A DNA stretch of 21,024 nucleotides, taken from the IMG/VR virus record IMGVR_UViG_3300031787_000991, positions 1 to 21,024 of that record; one strand, given 5' to 3'. The DNA comes from a virus. The notes under the pieces were generated by a model, which was not told where the DNA came from, ran no database searches, and worked only from the letters and a program-made list of their open reading frames with translations. Positions within the stretch are counted from its first letter, which is position 1. Each line of letters opens with the position of its first letter. A program made the position numbers and the translations under genes. Positions 1 through 9,200 of the stretch are shown here, piece by piece.

Positions 1-369
1 GGCCTAGACAATACTCCTAGTGAAGATGTTAAAGCTAACTTAACAAGATTAGCTAGGTTACTAGAAGATATTCGTAGAGTGTTAGGTAGACCTATAATGG
101 TTAACTCTGCTTATAGATCTCAAGAAGTAAATAAAGCTATAGGTAGTAAACCTACAAGTCAGCATTGCATTGGTTGTGCTGCTGATATTAGAGTGCCAGG
201 ATTAACACCTGACAATATTGTTAAAGAGATACTTAAAACAAACCTTGAGTATGACCAACTTATTCGAGAGTTTGATTCATGGGTACATATATCCATTCCT
301 AACAAGTTTGCAGATAAACCACGCAAACAAGTTCTAATCATAGATAAAGCTGGCACGCGTCCATACTAA
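1..369 (+). CDS. M15-type peptidase endolysin (5' end outside window)
   Basis: The reading frame is open from the first base, so the start lies upstream; 122 residues are visible. They match the zinc D-Ala-D-Ala carboxypeptidase/endopeptidase fold of the M15 family (Peptidase_M15_3 type), which cuts peptidoglycan cross-links. Visible motifs are SAYRS near residue 36, SQHCIGCAAD with likely zinc ligands H55 and D62, and SWVHIS with the third ligand H96. The acidic residues just before SWVH are in the usual place of the catalytic base. A SprT-like gene and a holin follow at once, which fits a lysis cassette and an endolysin role. A virion-associated hydrolase is a less likely alternative. Family is seen from motifs; the lysis role is inferred from context. 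The GTG at 79 is an internal codon, not the start. Confidence 0.85.
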   Translation, partial: GLDNTPSEDVKANLTRLARLLEDIRRVLGRPIMVNSAYRSQEVNKAIGSKPTSQHCIGCAADIRVPGLTPDNIVKEILKTNLEYDQLIREFDSWVHISIPNKFADKPRKQVLIIDKAGTRPY

Positions 370-373
370 TGCT

Positions 374-712
374 ATGAACCTTATCACTGTTGAAACGTGT
401 AAGGCAGTTTACAGAATGTTAAGTGAACTACCACCTTTTAACAAGTATAAGTTACCAAGACCTTCCGAGATAGAGTTTTTAGTTGTAGATGATCCTGGTC
501 TATATGGTCAGTATCAACCTGAACCACACTGCATAACAATCAGTACAGCTAAACAGAGTCATTTAGAAACTTTAGAGAGAACTATGGCACATGAAATGGT
601 GCATCTTATTTTATACCTACAAGGTAAAAGATATGAATTACATAACAAAAACTTCTATAAACTAACATATCAAATAGCCGCTATATACGGCTGGGAACCA
701 AAGGATTTATAA
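374..712 (+). CDS. SprT-like zinc metallopeptidase-like protein
   Basis: This is a 112-residue protein with an HExxH zinc-protease motif (HEMVH, residues 73-77). A third potential ligand, H90, sits in the segment LHNKNFYKL, which matches the H-G-x-x-F pattern of SprT-like domains. The catalytic base would be E74. SprT-like proteins are common in marine phages, but their substrate there is unknown. The gene starts 4 bases after the endolysin stop, and its own stop directly abuts the holin start, so it is in the same transcript as the lysis genes. It might assist lysis or process a virion protein; neither is shown by the sequence. No signal peptide is visible. Confidence 0.7.
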   Translation: MNLITVETCKAVYRMLSELPPFNKYKLPRPSEIEFLVVDDPGLYGQYQPEPHCITISTAKQSHLETLERTMAHEMVHLILYLQGKRYELHNKNFYKLTYQIAAIYGWEPKDL

Positions 713-898
713 ATGGTACAACACCACTTAGATGAAGCAACAAAGCATGTTCTGGATGGAGCATCAGTAGTCACAGTACTAGGTACTATGGCACAAGTAT
801 TACCTCCACTAGCAGCATTGTTTACTATTGTTTGGACATGTATTCGTATTTACGAAACAAAGACTGTTCAAAGAATACTAGGAAAGAAAAAGGACTAA
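713..898 (+). CDS. Class II holin
   Basis: This 61-residue protein has the layout of T7 gp17.5-like class II holins: a short polar N-terminus, a hydrophobic segment with a Pro-Pro kink (about residues 23-45, around LPPLAALFTIVW), then an RIYET segment and a basic tail ending KKKD. Such proteins oligomerise in the inner membrane at the end of infection and open holes that release the endolysin. The start codon directly follows the stop of the SprT-like gene. The neighbouring M15 endolysin supports the call. Confidence 0.82.
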   Translation: MVQHHLDEATKHVLDGASVVTVLGTMAQVLPPLAALFTIVWTCIRIYETKTVQRILGKKKD

Positions 899-899
899 T

Positions 900-1643
900 A
901 TGGCTACTTCAGGAACAACAACATTCAGTGTTACTCGCAATGACATTATTGAGTCTTCTTTAAGACTTTTAGGTGTTCTTGAAGAAGGAGCTCAACCTAC
1001 AGCTAATGCTATTGAGAATGCAAGTCTAGTTCTTAACATGATGTTAAAAGACTGGATGACAGATGGTATTAAACTATGGACAGTGGTTGAAATAACTCTT
1101 CCACTAGTAACTAATAAAACATCTTATACAATAGGCCCTGGTGCAGGAAATGATTTAATAACTAATAAACCTTTAAGATTGATTCAATCTTTTTTAAGAA
1201 ATTTATCAGTTAGTCCTTATATAGATTTACCTATGTCTATTCTTTCAGAACAAGAATACAACATCTTAGGTAGTAAGTTTTCTACAGGTACAGTAAACTC
1301 TGTATTTTATAAACCATCAGTATTAAATGGTACTGTTAAAGTATTCTTAACACCTAATTCAAGTACAGCTACAAACTATGAATTACATATGACTGTACAA
1401 CGTCCTATTGAAGATATTACAAGTGCTAATCAAACATTTGATTTTCCATCTGAATGGTATCAATGTTTACGTTGGGGATTAGCTTCTGAATTAGCAGCTG
1501 ACTATGGTCTTCCAATGGATAAACTTGCAGGTGTTATTCAAAGAGCAGAAAACTATAAACAAAGATTAATGGCATGGGACGTGGAATATGCTTCTACATT
1601 CTTCCAACCTGATATTAGAGCACAAGTACAAAGGTTTAGATAA
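900..1643 (+). CDS. P22 gp4-like tail accessory / head-tail adaptor protein
   Basis: This 247-residue protein resembles the P22 gp4 (tail accessory factor, packaged-DNA stabilisation) family. In P22 this protein forms a ring below the portal and seals packaged DNA. The N-terminus reads as the typical adaptor helices: a segment starting TRNDIIESSLRLLG, then ALVLNMML-like and KDWMTDGIKLW. A beta-rich middle and a C-terminal segment FPSEWYQCLRWGLASELA, often seen in gp4 homologues, follow. The gp10-like stabilisation protein comes next in a TAATG overlap, which is the expected neighbour order. The portal and capsid genes must lie elsewhere in the genome. Confidence 0.75.
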   Translation: MATSGTTTFSVTRNDIIESSLRLLGVLEEGAQPTANAIENASLVLNMMLKDWMTDGIKLWTVVEITLPLVTNKTSYTIGPGAGNDLITNKPLRLIQSFLRNLSVSPYIDLPMSILSEQEYNILGSKFSTGTVNSVFYKPSVLNGTVKVFLTPNSSTATNYELHMTVQRPIEDITSANQTFDFPSEWYQCLRWGLASELAADYGLPMDKLAGVIQRAENYKQRLMAWDVEYASTFFQPDIRAQVQRFR

Positions 1644-3406
1644 TGTCAGAAACCTTACGATTACCAATGAACTATGGGGTCGAGTTTCGTAATGATACTA
1701 CAGACAAAGGTTCTAAGATGGTTAACTGCTTTGCAGAAGACTATAATGGAACTATGTATGCAAAGAAAAGACCTGGATATACATCTTCAGGTGTAGACTT
1801 TGGTACTGGTACTGCACAAGGTTTATATACCTATGCTAATAGAATTTATGCAGTATTAAACAATACTCTTTATCGTACTGATTTAACTACCACTACTACA
1901 GTAGGAACACTAACAGGAACTACCACTCCTTGTTATTTTACTAATACCCTTAATGATGGATATTTGTTCTTTCAAAAGGGTGATAAAGGCTATACCTATG
2001 ATGGCACAACTCTAGCTCAAGTTAGAAGTGATGGTGTAGCTTTTATCAGTATTACTGCAGGTGGTACAGGATATGCATCTCCACCTACTGTAACATTTGG
2101 TCCTGAGTGGCAAGCTACTACAGCTTATAATCTTAATGATCAAGTAGCTTATGGAGCTAACTTATATACAGTAACAGTAGCTGGTACTACAGCATCTACT
2201 GCACCTACATTTACTAGTGGATCACAAGTAGATGGTACTGCTACATTAACTTATGCAGGAAATAGAGCTACAGGAAGTTCTTCTATATCAGGTGGTATTG
2301 TAACAGATATTGTTATTACTAATGCTGGTACAGGATACTTAAATGCTCCTACAATTACTATAGCAGCACCTGGTGGTTCAGGTACACAAGCTTTTGCTAC
2401 TTGTACTTTAAATGGATTTCCATCAGGTAATATAGTACCAGGTACAGCTTACTTTGATACTTATGTTTTTGTAATGACAGATGATGGTAAGATCTGGAAT
2501 AGTGAACCTAATGATCCTACTAAGTGGGATGCATTAAACTATATTACTGCTGAAGCAGAACCAGATAAAGGCGTAGCTTTAGCTAAACATTTTAACTATT
2601 TACTAGCTTTTGGTCAATGGTCTACAGAGTTCTTCTATGATGCTGCTCAACCAATAGGATCACCATTATTACCTAACCCTACATTCCGTATTGAGTTTGG
2701 ATGTGCTAATGGTAACTCAGTAGTAGAAATGCAACAAACAGTTGTATGGGTAGCTGTAGGACGTAATACTGGTAGAACAGTTCTTATGTTAGATGGTACA
2801 AGACCTGTACAAATTTCAGATGTATCAGTAGAAAGAATACTAAACCAATCTAGTTTACAAAATGTAAGATCATACTCTTTAAAAGTATCTGGTCATTACT
2901 TTTATGTACTTAACTTATTAGATGATGATTTAACTCTTGTTTGTGATATTAAATCTAAACAATGGTCTATTTGGACATCTTATGTTAATGGGCAAGAAAC
3001 CATATTAGATGGAGTATTTTTTACTTCTTATAATAATGAAGCATATGCACTTGACAATGACAACGGAGTATTGTATAATATTAGTGAGCATACTTATACT
3101 GATTTAGTTGGTCCTATCCAATTTAGAATCAGAACTCCTCTTATAGATGCTAACTCTACTAAACGTAAGTTTATTGGTAGACTAGAAATAGTAGGTGATA
3201 AGATTGGTGCTACCCTCCGAGTACGACATACAGATGATGATTATCAAAACTGGTCTCAATATCGTAATGTTGACCTAAACGCAATGAGAAGTGTCCTTTA
3301 TCAAAATGGTAACTTTAGACGAAGAGCTTATGAATATTTCTGCACAGACAACCAGCCAATTAGACTGCAAGCTTGTGAAATGGACATCGATCCCGGTACG
3401 GCATAA
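1643..3406 (+). CDS. P22 gp10-like DNA stabilisation protein with inserted domain
   Basis: This 587-residue protein resembles P22 gp10, the tail-hub protein that closes the portal channel and anchors tailspikes. The N-terminus (N-C-F-A-E followed by AKKRPGY, about residues 28-46) and repeated Tyr-rich beta-propeller-like strands (YTYANRIYAV, LFFQKGDKGYTYDG) are typical. Residues about 132-256 look inserted: two similar repeats, ITAGGTGYASPPTVTF and ITNAGTGYLNAPTITI, flank a stretch with W156, Y162, V168, Y170 and Y175 whose pattern resembles small carbohydrate-binding modules of phage tail proteins. The propeller pattern resumes at about residue 265. Translation is coupled to the gp4-like gene by a TAATG overlap. 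The last 116 bases overlap the largest possible reading of the next gene. Confidence 0.78.
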   Translation: MSETLRLPMNYGVEFRNDTTDKGSKMVNCFAEDYNGTMYAKKRPGYTSSGVDFGTGTAQGLYTYANRIYAVLNNTLYRTDLTTTTTVGTLTGTTTPCYFTNTLNDGYLFFQKGDKGYTYDGTTLAQVRSDGVAFISITAGGTGYASPPTVTFGPEWQATTAYNLNDQVAYGANLYTVTVAGTTASTAPTFTSGSQVDGTATLTYAGNRATGSSSISGGIVTDIVITNAGTGYLNAPTITIAAPGGSGTQAFATCTLNGFPSGNIVPGTAYFDTYVFVMTDDGKIWNSEPNDPTKWDALNYITAEAEPDKGVALAKHFNYLLAFGQWSTEFFYDAAQPIGSPLLPNPTFRIEFGCANGNSVVEMQQTVVWVAVGRNTGRTVLMLDGTRPVQISDVSVERILNQSSLQNVRSYSLKVSGHYFYVLNLLDDDLTLVCDIKSKQWSIWTSYVNGQETILDGVFFTSYNNEAYALDNDNGVLYNISEHTYTDLVGPIQFRIRTPLIDANSTKRKFIGRLEIVGDKIGATLRVRHTDDDYQNWSQYRNVDLNAMRSVLYQNGNFRRRAYEYFCTDNQPIRLQACEMDIDPGTA

Positions 3407-3761
3407 AGCATTATTAAAAGCCTTTGAAGGATATAAAGATTCAAGAAAGTGTTCTTTTGAACAGTTTTGTGAAAGAGTTAGAAATTTTAGTATTATTCCT
3501 GTAGAGAATAAAAATGGTATTGTTGGAGCTATTATGATTCGTAAGAATGAATTCCACATATCAGTTACTGAACCTTTTAATATGCGTAAATATATTAGAA
3601 CAGTATTTAATCCTCTATTTAAAAACTATTTAGAAGTAGTTACAACTGTTATAGAAAGTAATACTAAAGGACTACAATTTGTTAAACGTATTGGTTTTGA
3701 AGAAGTTAATCGTAAAGATAACATTATTTATTTAAGGATGGATCATGGGTGGAGTTGTTGA
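3330..3761 (+). CDS. GNAT-like small protein (T7 gp13-like position)
   Basis: The end is firm and the start uncertain. The frame is open from a GTG at 3291; ATGs lie at 3306 and 3330 and a GTG at 3375. I use the ATG at 3330 because GAAGAG lies just before it, giving 143 residues. The C-terminal half has a GNAT-like pattern: hydrophobic strand NGIVGAIMIR, strand-helix TTVIESNTKGLQFVKRIGFEE (written here without its last residues), and a final strand NIIYLRM. The G-x-x-F-x-x-R-x-GF segment is the usual motif B of N-acetyltransferases. Podoviruses often have a protein of this size and fold between the tail genes and the ejection proteins, where T7 has internal virion protein gp13. A virion or assembly role is inferred. 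Confidence 0.62.
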   Translation: MNISAQTTSQLDCKLVKWTSIPVRHKALLKAFEGYKDSRKCSFEQFCERVRNFSIIPVENKNGIVGAIMIRKNEFHISVTEPFNMRKYIRTVFNPLFKNYLEVVTTVIESNTKGLQFVKRIGFEEVNRKDNIIYLRMDHGWSC

Positions 3762-4689
3762 TTTTGTAGGAGACGTAGTTGGAGGAGCAGCCGACATCGT
3801 AGGTGATGTTGTTAGTGATGTTGTTGGTGAAGTATTTGACAACCCTATATTAGGTCTTGCTGCAGGTGTTGCTCTAGGGCCAGCTGGTTTTGGACTAGGA
3901 AGTGGAGCTTTAGGTGGAGCAGCCGCAGGTGCGGGTGTTAGTGCCTCAAGTATGGGTCTTATTGGGCCTACACTTATGGGAGCCGTTGGTGCGACTCCTG
4001 CCGCTTTAGCTGGTTATGCTGCTGCTACTGGAGCTGGTGCTGGTCTTCTAGGTAGTGCTGCCGCAGGTGGATTAACACTTGGTGGACTTACTAGTGCCGC
4101 TACACAAGCTCTGGGTTACATTCCATCTTCTATTGCTTCAGGACTTGCTGCTGGTGAGGTTGGTGGTATCCCTGCATCAAAAGGTATCTTTGGACAACTT
4201 AAACAAGTAGCTGATGTAGCTAAGTCAGGTTATGATATTTATAGTGCACTAACAGCTTCTAGAGGTATTTCTCCTGATGTAGCTCAATTACAAGCTGATC
4301 CTTTCTCTCCATTTAGAGCATCTGCTGCAGAAGATTTAGCAGCTTTAATGAAAGATCCTAATAGAGTATATGGTATGCCTGGTTATAAGTTTGCTCAAGA
4401 AGAAGGAGCTAAACAATTATTACGTAGTAGAACTGCTTTAGGTGGTGCACAATCTGGTGCAACATTAGCTTCTCTACAAAAATATGGTGCTGAGACTGCA
4501 CAGAATTGGTTTAATAACTACTACAACCAATTAACTCAATTATCAGGTGCAGGACAATCTCCAGCTGCAGGTGCTAATGCATTTAGAACTGCTTCTTACG
4601 ATCAATCTCTTGCAGAAAGAAATAGACAAGAACAATTGTTACAAGGTGTTATTGGCCTTGGTACATCAATTGGTAGCTTTTTTGGATAA
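3745..4689 (+). CDS. DNA transfer / ejection protein (P22 gp7-like)
   Basis: This 314-residue protein has an extremely Gly/Ala-rich, hydrophobic N-terminal half (about residues 35-150) and a hydrophilic C-terminal half with DPFSPFR, MPGYKFAQEEGAKQLLR and GALTLASLQKYG-like segments. Phage internal ejection proteins that enter the cell envelope during DNA injection share this combination. The ATG has AAGGATGGATC in front as ribosome binding site and overlaps the previous gene by 17 bases. It is the first of three consecutive large virion proteins, which matches the ejection-protein position in podoviruses. The family is recognised by composition and the C-terminal motifs, so the P22 gp7 equivalence is tentative. 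Confidence 0.65.
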   Translation: MGGVVDFVGDVVGGAADIVGDVVSDVVGEVFDNPILGLAAGVALGPAGFGLGSGALGGAAAGAGVSASSMGLIGPTLMGAVGATPAALAGYAAATGAGAGLLGSAAAGGLTLGGLTSAATQALGYIPSSIASGLAAGEVGGIPASKGIFGQLKQVADVAKSGYDIYSALTASRGISPDVAQLQADPFSPFRASAAEDLAALMKDPNRVYGMPGYKFAQEEGAKQLLRSRTALGGAQSGATLASLQKYGAETAQNWFNNYYNQLTQLSGAGQSPAAGANAFRTASYDQSLAERNRQEQLLQGVIGLGTSIGSFFG

Positions 4690-4699
4690 AGGATAAAAT

Positions 4700-6199
4700 A
4701 TGGCTAGTATTCCAATGTATCATGGTATTCCTAGTTTTAGCGAAGTTCAAGCTAAAATGGCTAGGGAAAAGATGGATGTTCTAAAAACAGAAGAAGCTCA
4801 GATTGAATTAGATGAACTTAAAACTGCTAAAGACATTATTAAAAAGCAAGCTATTGATGACTTAACTAAAACAAAAACAAGTCAAATGCCTCCTGCTATA
4901 CCTGGTGGTTATACTACTGGTACAGGATTTGATGGTCGTCCAGCAGTAATGCCTGAAGGTGCTATGTCACTCCAAGGTACTAAGTCTGCTGATGGTACAC
5001 CTATGCCTTCATTTATGACAGGAGCAGCTACAGAAGAACGTGTTAAAGAACCTGTAATGGATGAAACTAAACCTGCTACTATGGAAAGTTATCCAGGTAA
5101 AACAGCAGAACCTACTGTTGAAACACAACCAGTTGTTAAGACACCTATTCAACAAGCTAAAGTAGCTACTCAAGACTTTATTAAAATTAATGATCAAGTT
5201 AATGCTGCTTATAAAACAGCTGAACTATTTAAACAAAATGGTCTTTTACTTCAATATCAAAAACAACTTAAGGTTGCACAAGACTTAGAGAATACTCGTA
5301 CAATAGCTCAAGAACGACGTATGGATTCTGCTAAGAAAGTTCTTGAAGTTACTGGTCAGATTGCACAAGGTTATATTGATGCTGATCCTCAAAATAAAGA
5401 TGCAGCTTGGGGTACGGCATTAATGCAACTTAATGCTGCTGGTATTCCTGTTGATGATTTAATGAGAATTCCTCCAGAGTTAAGAGAACAAGTAGCTCAA
5501 CAATATGCTGACTCTGCTATCTCTGGTGCTAATAAACTTAAACTAGAACTTGAATATCTAAAAGAATCAGGACGTAATAGACGTGCTGAAGAGTCTAATA
5601 GAATTAGAGAAGATCTAGGTAATAAACGTTTACAAGCACAAGCACGTAATCAAGAAGCTGTACAATTACGTTTTGACAAGAGTATGGAACTTAGAGAGTT
5701 CAATGCTATGAAGGGTAAACTTAGTACAATTATTAGTGCTGCTAATAGAGATCGTTCAGACATTGAAGCTAAGTCTGATGACATTAACTTTAGAATTAAT
5801 GGTCTAAGAAGTGGTACTATCTTAACAGACAAGTATGGTAACAAGCTCACTAAAGAAGCTCGTATAGCTGAAGTTACTGCATTACAGGAGGATTTAAATG
5901 CACTTGATGGTCAACGTAAAAAGATTGATGAAGAAATCAAAGGTTATGAAGCTAAGCTTAAAGAAATGCCAGTCCCTAAAGGTGGTTCTAAAGAAGAAGC
6001 TTCTACTACTTCAAAAGAAGTTAAAGAAGATACCGTTGGTAAACCAAGTCAGCAAGATATTAATTTAGCTGTACAAGCTATTAACCAACGTCCTGAAGCA
6101 TTAGAACAGATTAAAGCTAACTGGTCTAAACTTCATCCAGATGCTAAGTTTGAAGATTATATTAAGTTAAATCCGAATAAAGCTAGCACTAAAAAATAA
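4700..6199 (+). CDS. Internal virion / ejection protein, coiled-coil rich
   Basis: This is a 499-residue, strongly charged, soluble-looking protein. It has long helical stretches rich in Lys, Glu, Gln and Arg (about residues 155-230 and 270-420, for example LKLELEYLKESGRNRRAEES) that probably form coiled coils. A Pro/Thr/Met-rich linker spans about residues 60-150. I see no catalytic motif. It starts 10 bases after the preceding ejection protein, with AAAGGATAAA as ribosome binding site, and precedes the transglycosylase-bearing protein. Its place and composition match the middle internal core protein of T7-like phages (gp15) or P22 gp20. It could be either; the sequence alone does not decide. 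Confidence 0.6.
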   Translation: MASIPMYHGIPSFSEVQAKMAREKMDVLKTEEAQIELDELKTAKDIIKKQAIDDLTKTKTSQMPPAIPGGYTTGTGFDGRPAVMPEGAMSLQGTKSADGTPMPSFMTGAATEERVKEPVMDETKPATMESYPGKTAEPTVETQPVVKTPIQQAKVATQDFIKINDQVNAAYKTAELFKQNGLLLQYQKQLKVAQDLENTRTIAQERRMDSAKKVLEVTGQIAQGYIDADPQNKDAAWGTALMQLNAAGIPVDDLMRIPPELREQVAQQYADSAISGANKLKLELEYLKESGRNRRAEESNRIREDLGNKRLQAQARNQEAVQLRFDKSMELREFNAMKGKLSTIISAANRDRSDIEAKSDDINFRINGLRSGTILTDKYGNKLTKEARIAEVTALQEDLNALDGQRKKIDEEIKGYEAKLKEMPVPKGGSKEEASTTSKEVKEDTVGKPSQQDINLAVQAINQRPEALEQIKANWSKLHPDAKFEDYIKLNPNKASTKK

Positions 6200-6211
6200 T
6201 AAGGAGTAACG

Positions 6212-9200
6212 ATGGATTCTAATCCTTACCTTAGTGGTATAGAAAGTTATTCGCCTTCAAAACCTTCTTCTTATGGTAAGACTCAAGAAGATGCTAATAT
6301 TCAAGGGTACCTTTCCAATTTAAGTAAAGCTGAGAAAGCTGACTATAATACTATTGTAGGTGGTAGTACCTTTGACGACTATAGTAAACATCCTGGTGTA
6401 GTAGGAGTAACTACTAAAGAAGGTCCTAGTACTGCTGCTGGTCGTTATCAGATTACTAAAACAACATATGACAGATATGCCAAGAAACTTGGTATTACTG
6501 ACTTCTCTCCTGAATCTCAAGACAAGATTGCTTTAGAACTTATTAAAGACAATGATGCTCTTGAAGATGTTAAAAAAGGAAACTATCAAGCCGCTAACGC
6601 AAAGTTAGGTGGTGTATGGGCAAGTTTACCTTCTAGTAAGTACAATCAACCTAAACGTTCTAGTACTTGGATAGAAGAAAACTTTGATACTGCTCCTTCT
6701 AAAAACCCTTATCTTGAGGGTTCATTCAAAGCTACTGATGTTAAAACACCAGAGCCTGAGCCTGAGAATCCTTACTTGAAAGGGTTAGCCAGGCCTCCTT
6801 CAAATCCCTATCTTAACGACGTTCCTGCTAAGTCTGAAAGTGATATTAGTGCAGCTCGTTCCTTTGGTAAAGCGGCTGGGGGTAGCGCTGCTGTTGGTAT
6901 CGCTGCTACTCCAGCAATGGCTTTGGGCGCTGAACTTGGCGCGACCGCTGGCACTGCTGTAGGTGGACCAGTAGGTGGTCTAGTAGGAGGAGTTGTAGGT
7001 GGTGTTGGAGGATTCCTTGGTGGTGCTAAAGCTGTTGAATATGCTTTTGATAAACTACCAGACTCTGTAAAAGAAGTCATTGGTTATGATCCTCAAACAA
7101 GACAAAAAGAAATAGAAGCTAATCCTGAAACATCTTTTGCAGGTCAACTATCAGGTAACCTAGTTCTATTTAGACCAGGTGCTCTAAAAGATATTGTATT
7201 AGAAGGTGGTAAAAAGATTACACCTGCAATGCAACGTATTGGTATGGGTACTGCAGGTGGTTTATTTGAAGCTGGTAATGAAAAATTAGCTGGTGAAGAT
7301 CTTAATGCACAACGTATCATAGAAGCTGCTGGCTTTACAGCTGTAGCTGCTAAACCTACTGCCTATACGAAGAAGGTAAATGAAGTAGTAGGTAATACTG
7401 TTGGTAACATTGTTCCTAGATTTAATAGATCATTAGATGAATTTGCTAAGACTCGTCAATCTACAGAAGAAGTAGGAGCTAATGAGTGGACATCTAAATG
7501 GGCTGTACCTGAAACAACAGAGACTGGTATACCTATTAAAGTAGCTAAGATTGTAGATGCTGAAGGCAATCAAGCTGTACAGAAAGATGGTAAACCTGTT
7601 ATAGCTCGTCACTATCGTAATGAAGATGGTTCATCTAAAGAAATCATTATGGACTTAGATGAAGCCCTTAATCGTTTTGAAGATAAGCCATGGGTTAAAG
7701 CTGGCTTAGATGAAAATGCATTTAAGACTCCTTATGAATATGCACAGTTCATTCTTAAACATGAAGATGAACATACTCGTCTATCATTTGAAGAATGGAA
7801 ACAAATGCAAGACCCACAAGGTGATTTATTTGCACAGGATAAATCAGGTGTGTTTACAGAAGAACAACTTCGTAAAGACTATGAACATTACATTAATAGA
7901 CAAGCTTATCATGCTGTTAAAGAAGATCCTTATGTCTCACAACCAGATGTAGAAGTTCCTAAAATACCTAAAAATGCAGCCGAGAATGAAACATGGTTAG
8001 CAGATGCTTTCTTTGCTTTAGATAAAGGTGGAGAAAGAGATATGATTATTGCTAGAGCAAGACATGAAGCTGCTACTAAAGCGGGTGTTGATACTGCTAT
8101 GAGACAAAGATGGAGAGCTTATGCCGAAGGTAGGGCTGAACTTGATCCTAATGAATTAGAATTGTTTAAGAAGTATGCTAATCAAGAATTAATGGAACGT
8201 AAACGTTTAATTAAATATGCCCAACAAAAAGGATGGACAATACCTACTGATTTAGAATCTACTGTAACAGGTGAAAATGTTCCACGTATCTTTATCCCTA
8301 AACAAGGAGATAAATTTGAAAAAGCTTTAAATATAATTAGTGGTGGTGAATTTGGTGGGTTTAATCCTAATATAGCTAGGAAACCTGGAGCTGCTATGGC
8401 TCGTTCTGTATTTGCTGGTGAACTTCCTAATGGTAAACGTATCATTTTACAACAAGGTTCTGATGGTTCTGTATACCAATGGGTAAATGGTAAAGCTGTA
8501 CCTTTTGCTAAAATGAGTGAGGTAGGTGTATTTAGGCCTGGTGAAACAGTTAAAAATGCTTTTATAAAAGAAGCTTATGAACCTGAAATTGAACTTAATA
8601 CTCCTTTTACTTATGAAAAAGATTTCCAAGGAGTAGTATATCAACGTTTAACAGAATTACGTAACTTTATTAGAGCTAATAAATTCTTAGAAGATATTAA
8701 AGATTCTTCTTGGTTTAAAGAAAATGCATTTAAAACAGAAGGTAAATCTATACCTGAAGGATTTAGACGTCCTAAATATTTAGATAGAGTTCCTCAATTT
8801 GATGGTTATGTTTTTAAAGATGACATTGCATCTATTATAGAAGATTTTGCTAAAGTAAATGATATGAATGCACTTACTTATTTAAGTGGTGCTTTAATTA
8901 AAAACATGATGCTTAACCCTTTACCTCACATGATGAATGAGGGTTGGCATTTATTTAATGCTCGTGGTCTATCAGGTTGGGTAACACCAGCAGGTATCTA
9001 TAGATTTGCTAAAACAGGTATGCCTGCTCTTAAATCTGTTATTACTCAAGATGCTGAGTTTAGAGAAACTTTAAGACTTGGTGGTTCATTACTATCTGCT
9101 AGAGTAAGAAACAATGCATTTGCTGAGGAGATGTTTGCTAAAGCTAATAGAGAGTTTTCACAAACTCCAGAGTTCCAAAGTTTAGCTAAACGTATGGCTA

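Noticed and set aside
6808-7080. Pro-rich 90-codon frame on the - strand
   Set aside because: It is the mirror of the Gly-rich stretch of the large ejection protein, with no ribosome binding site or context.
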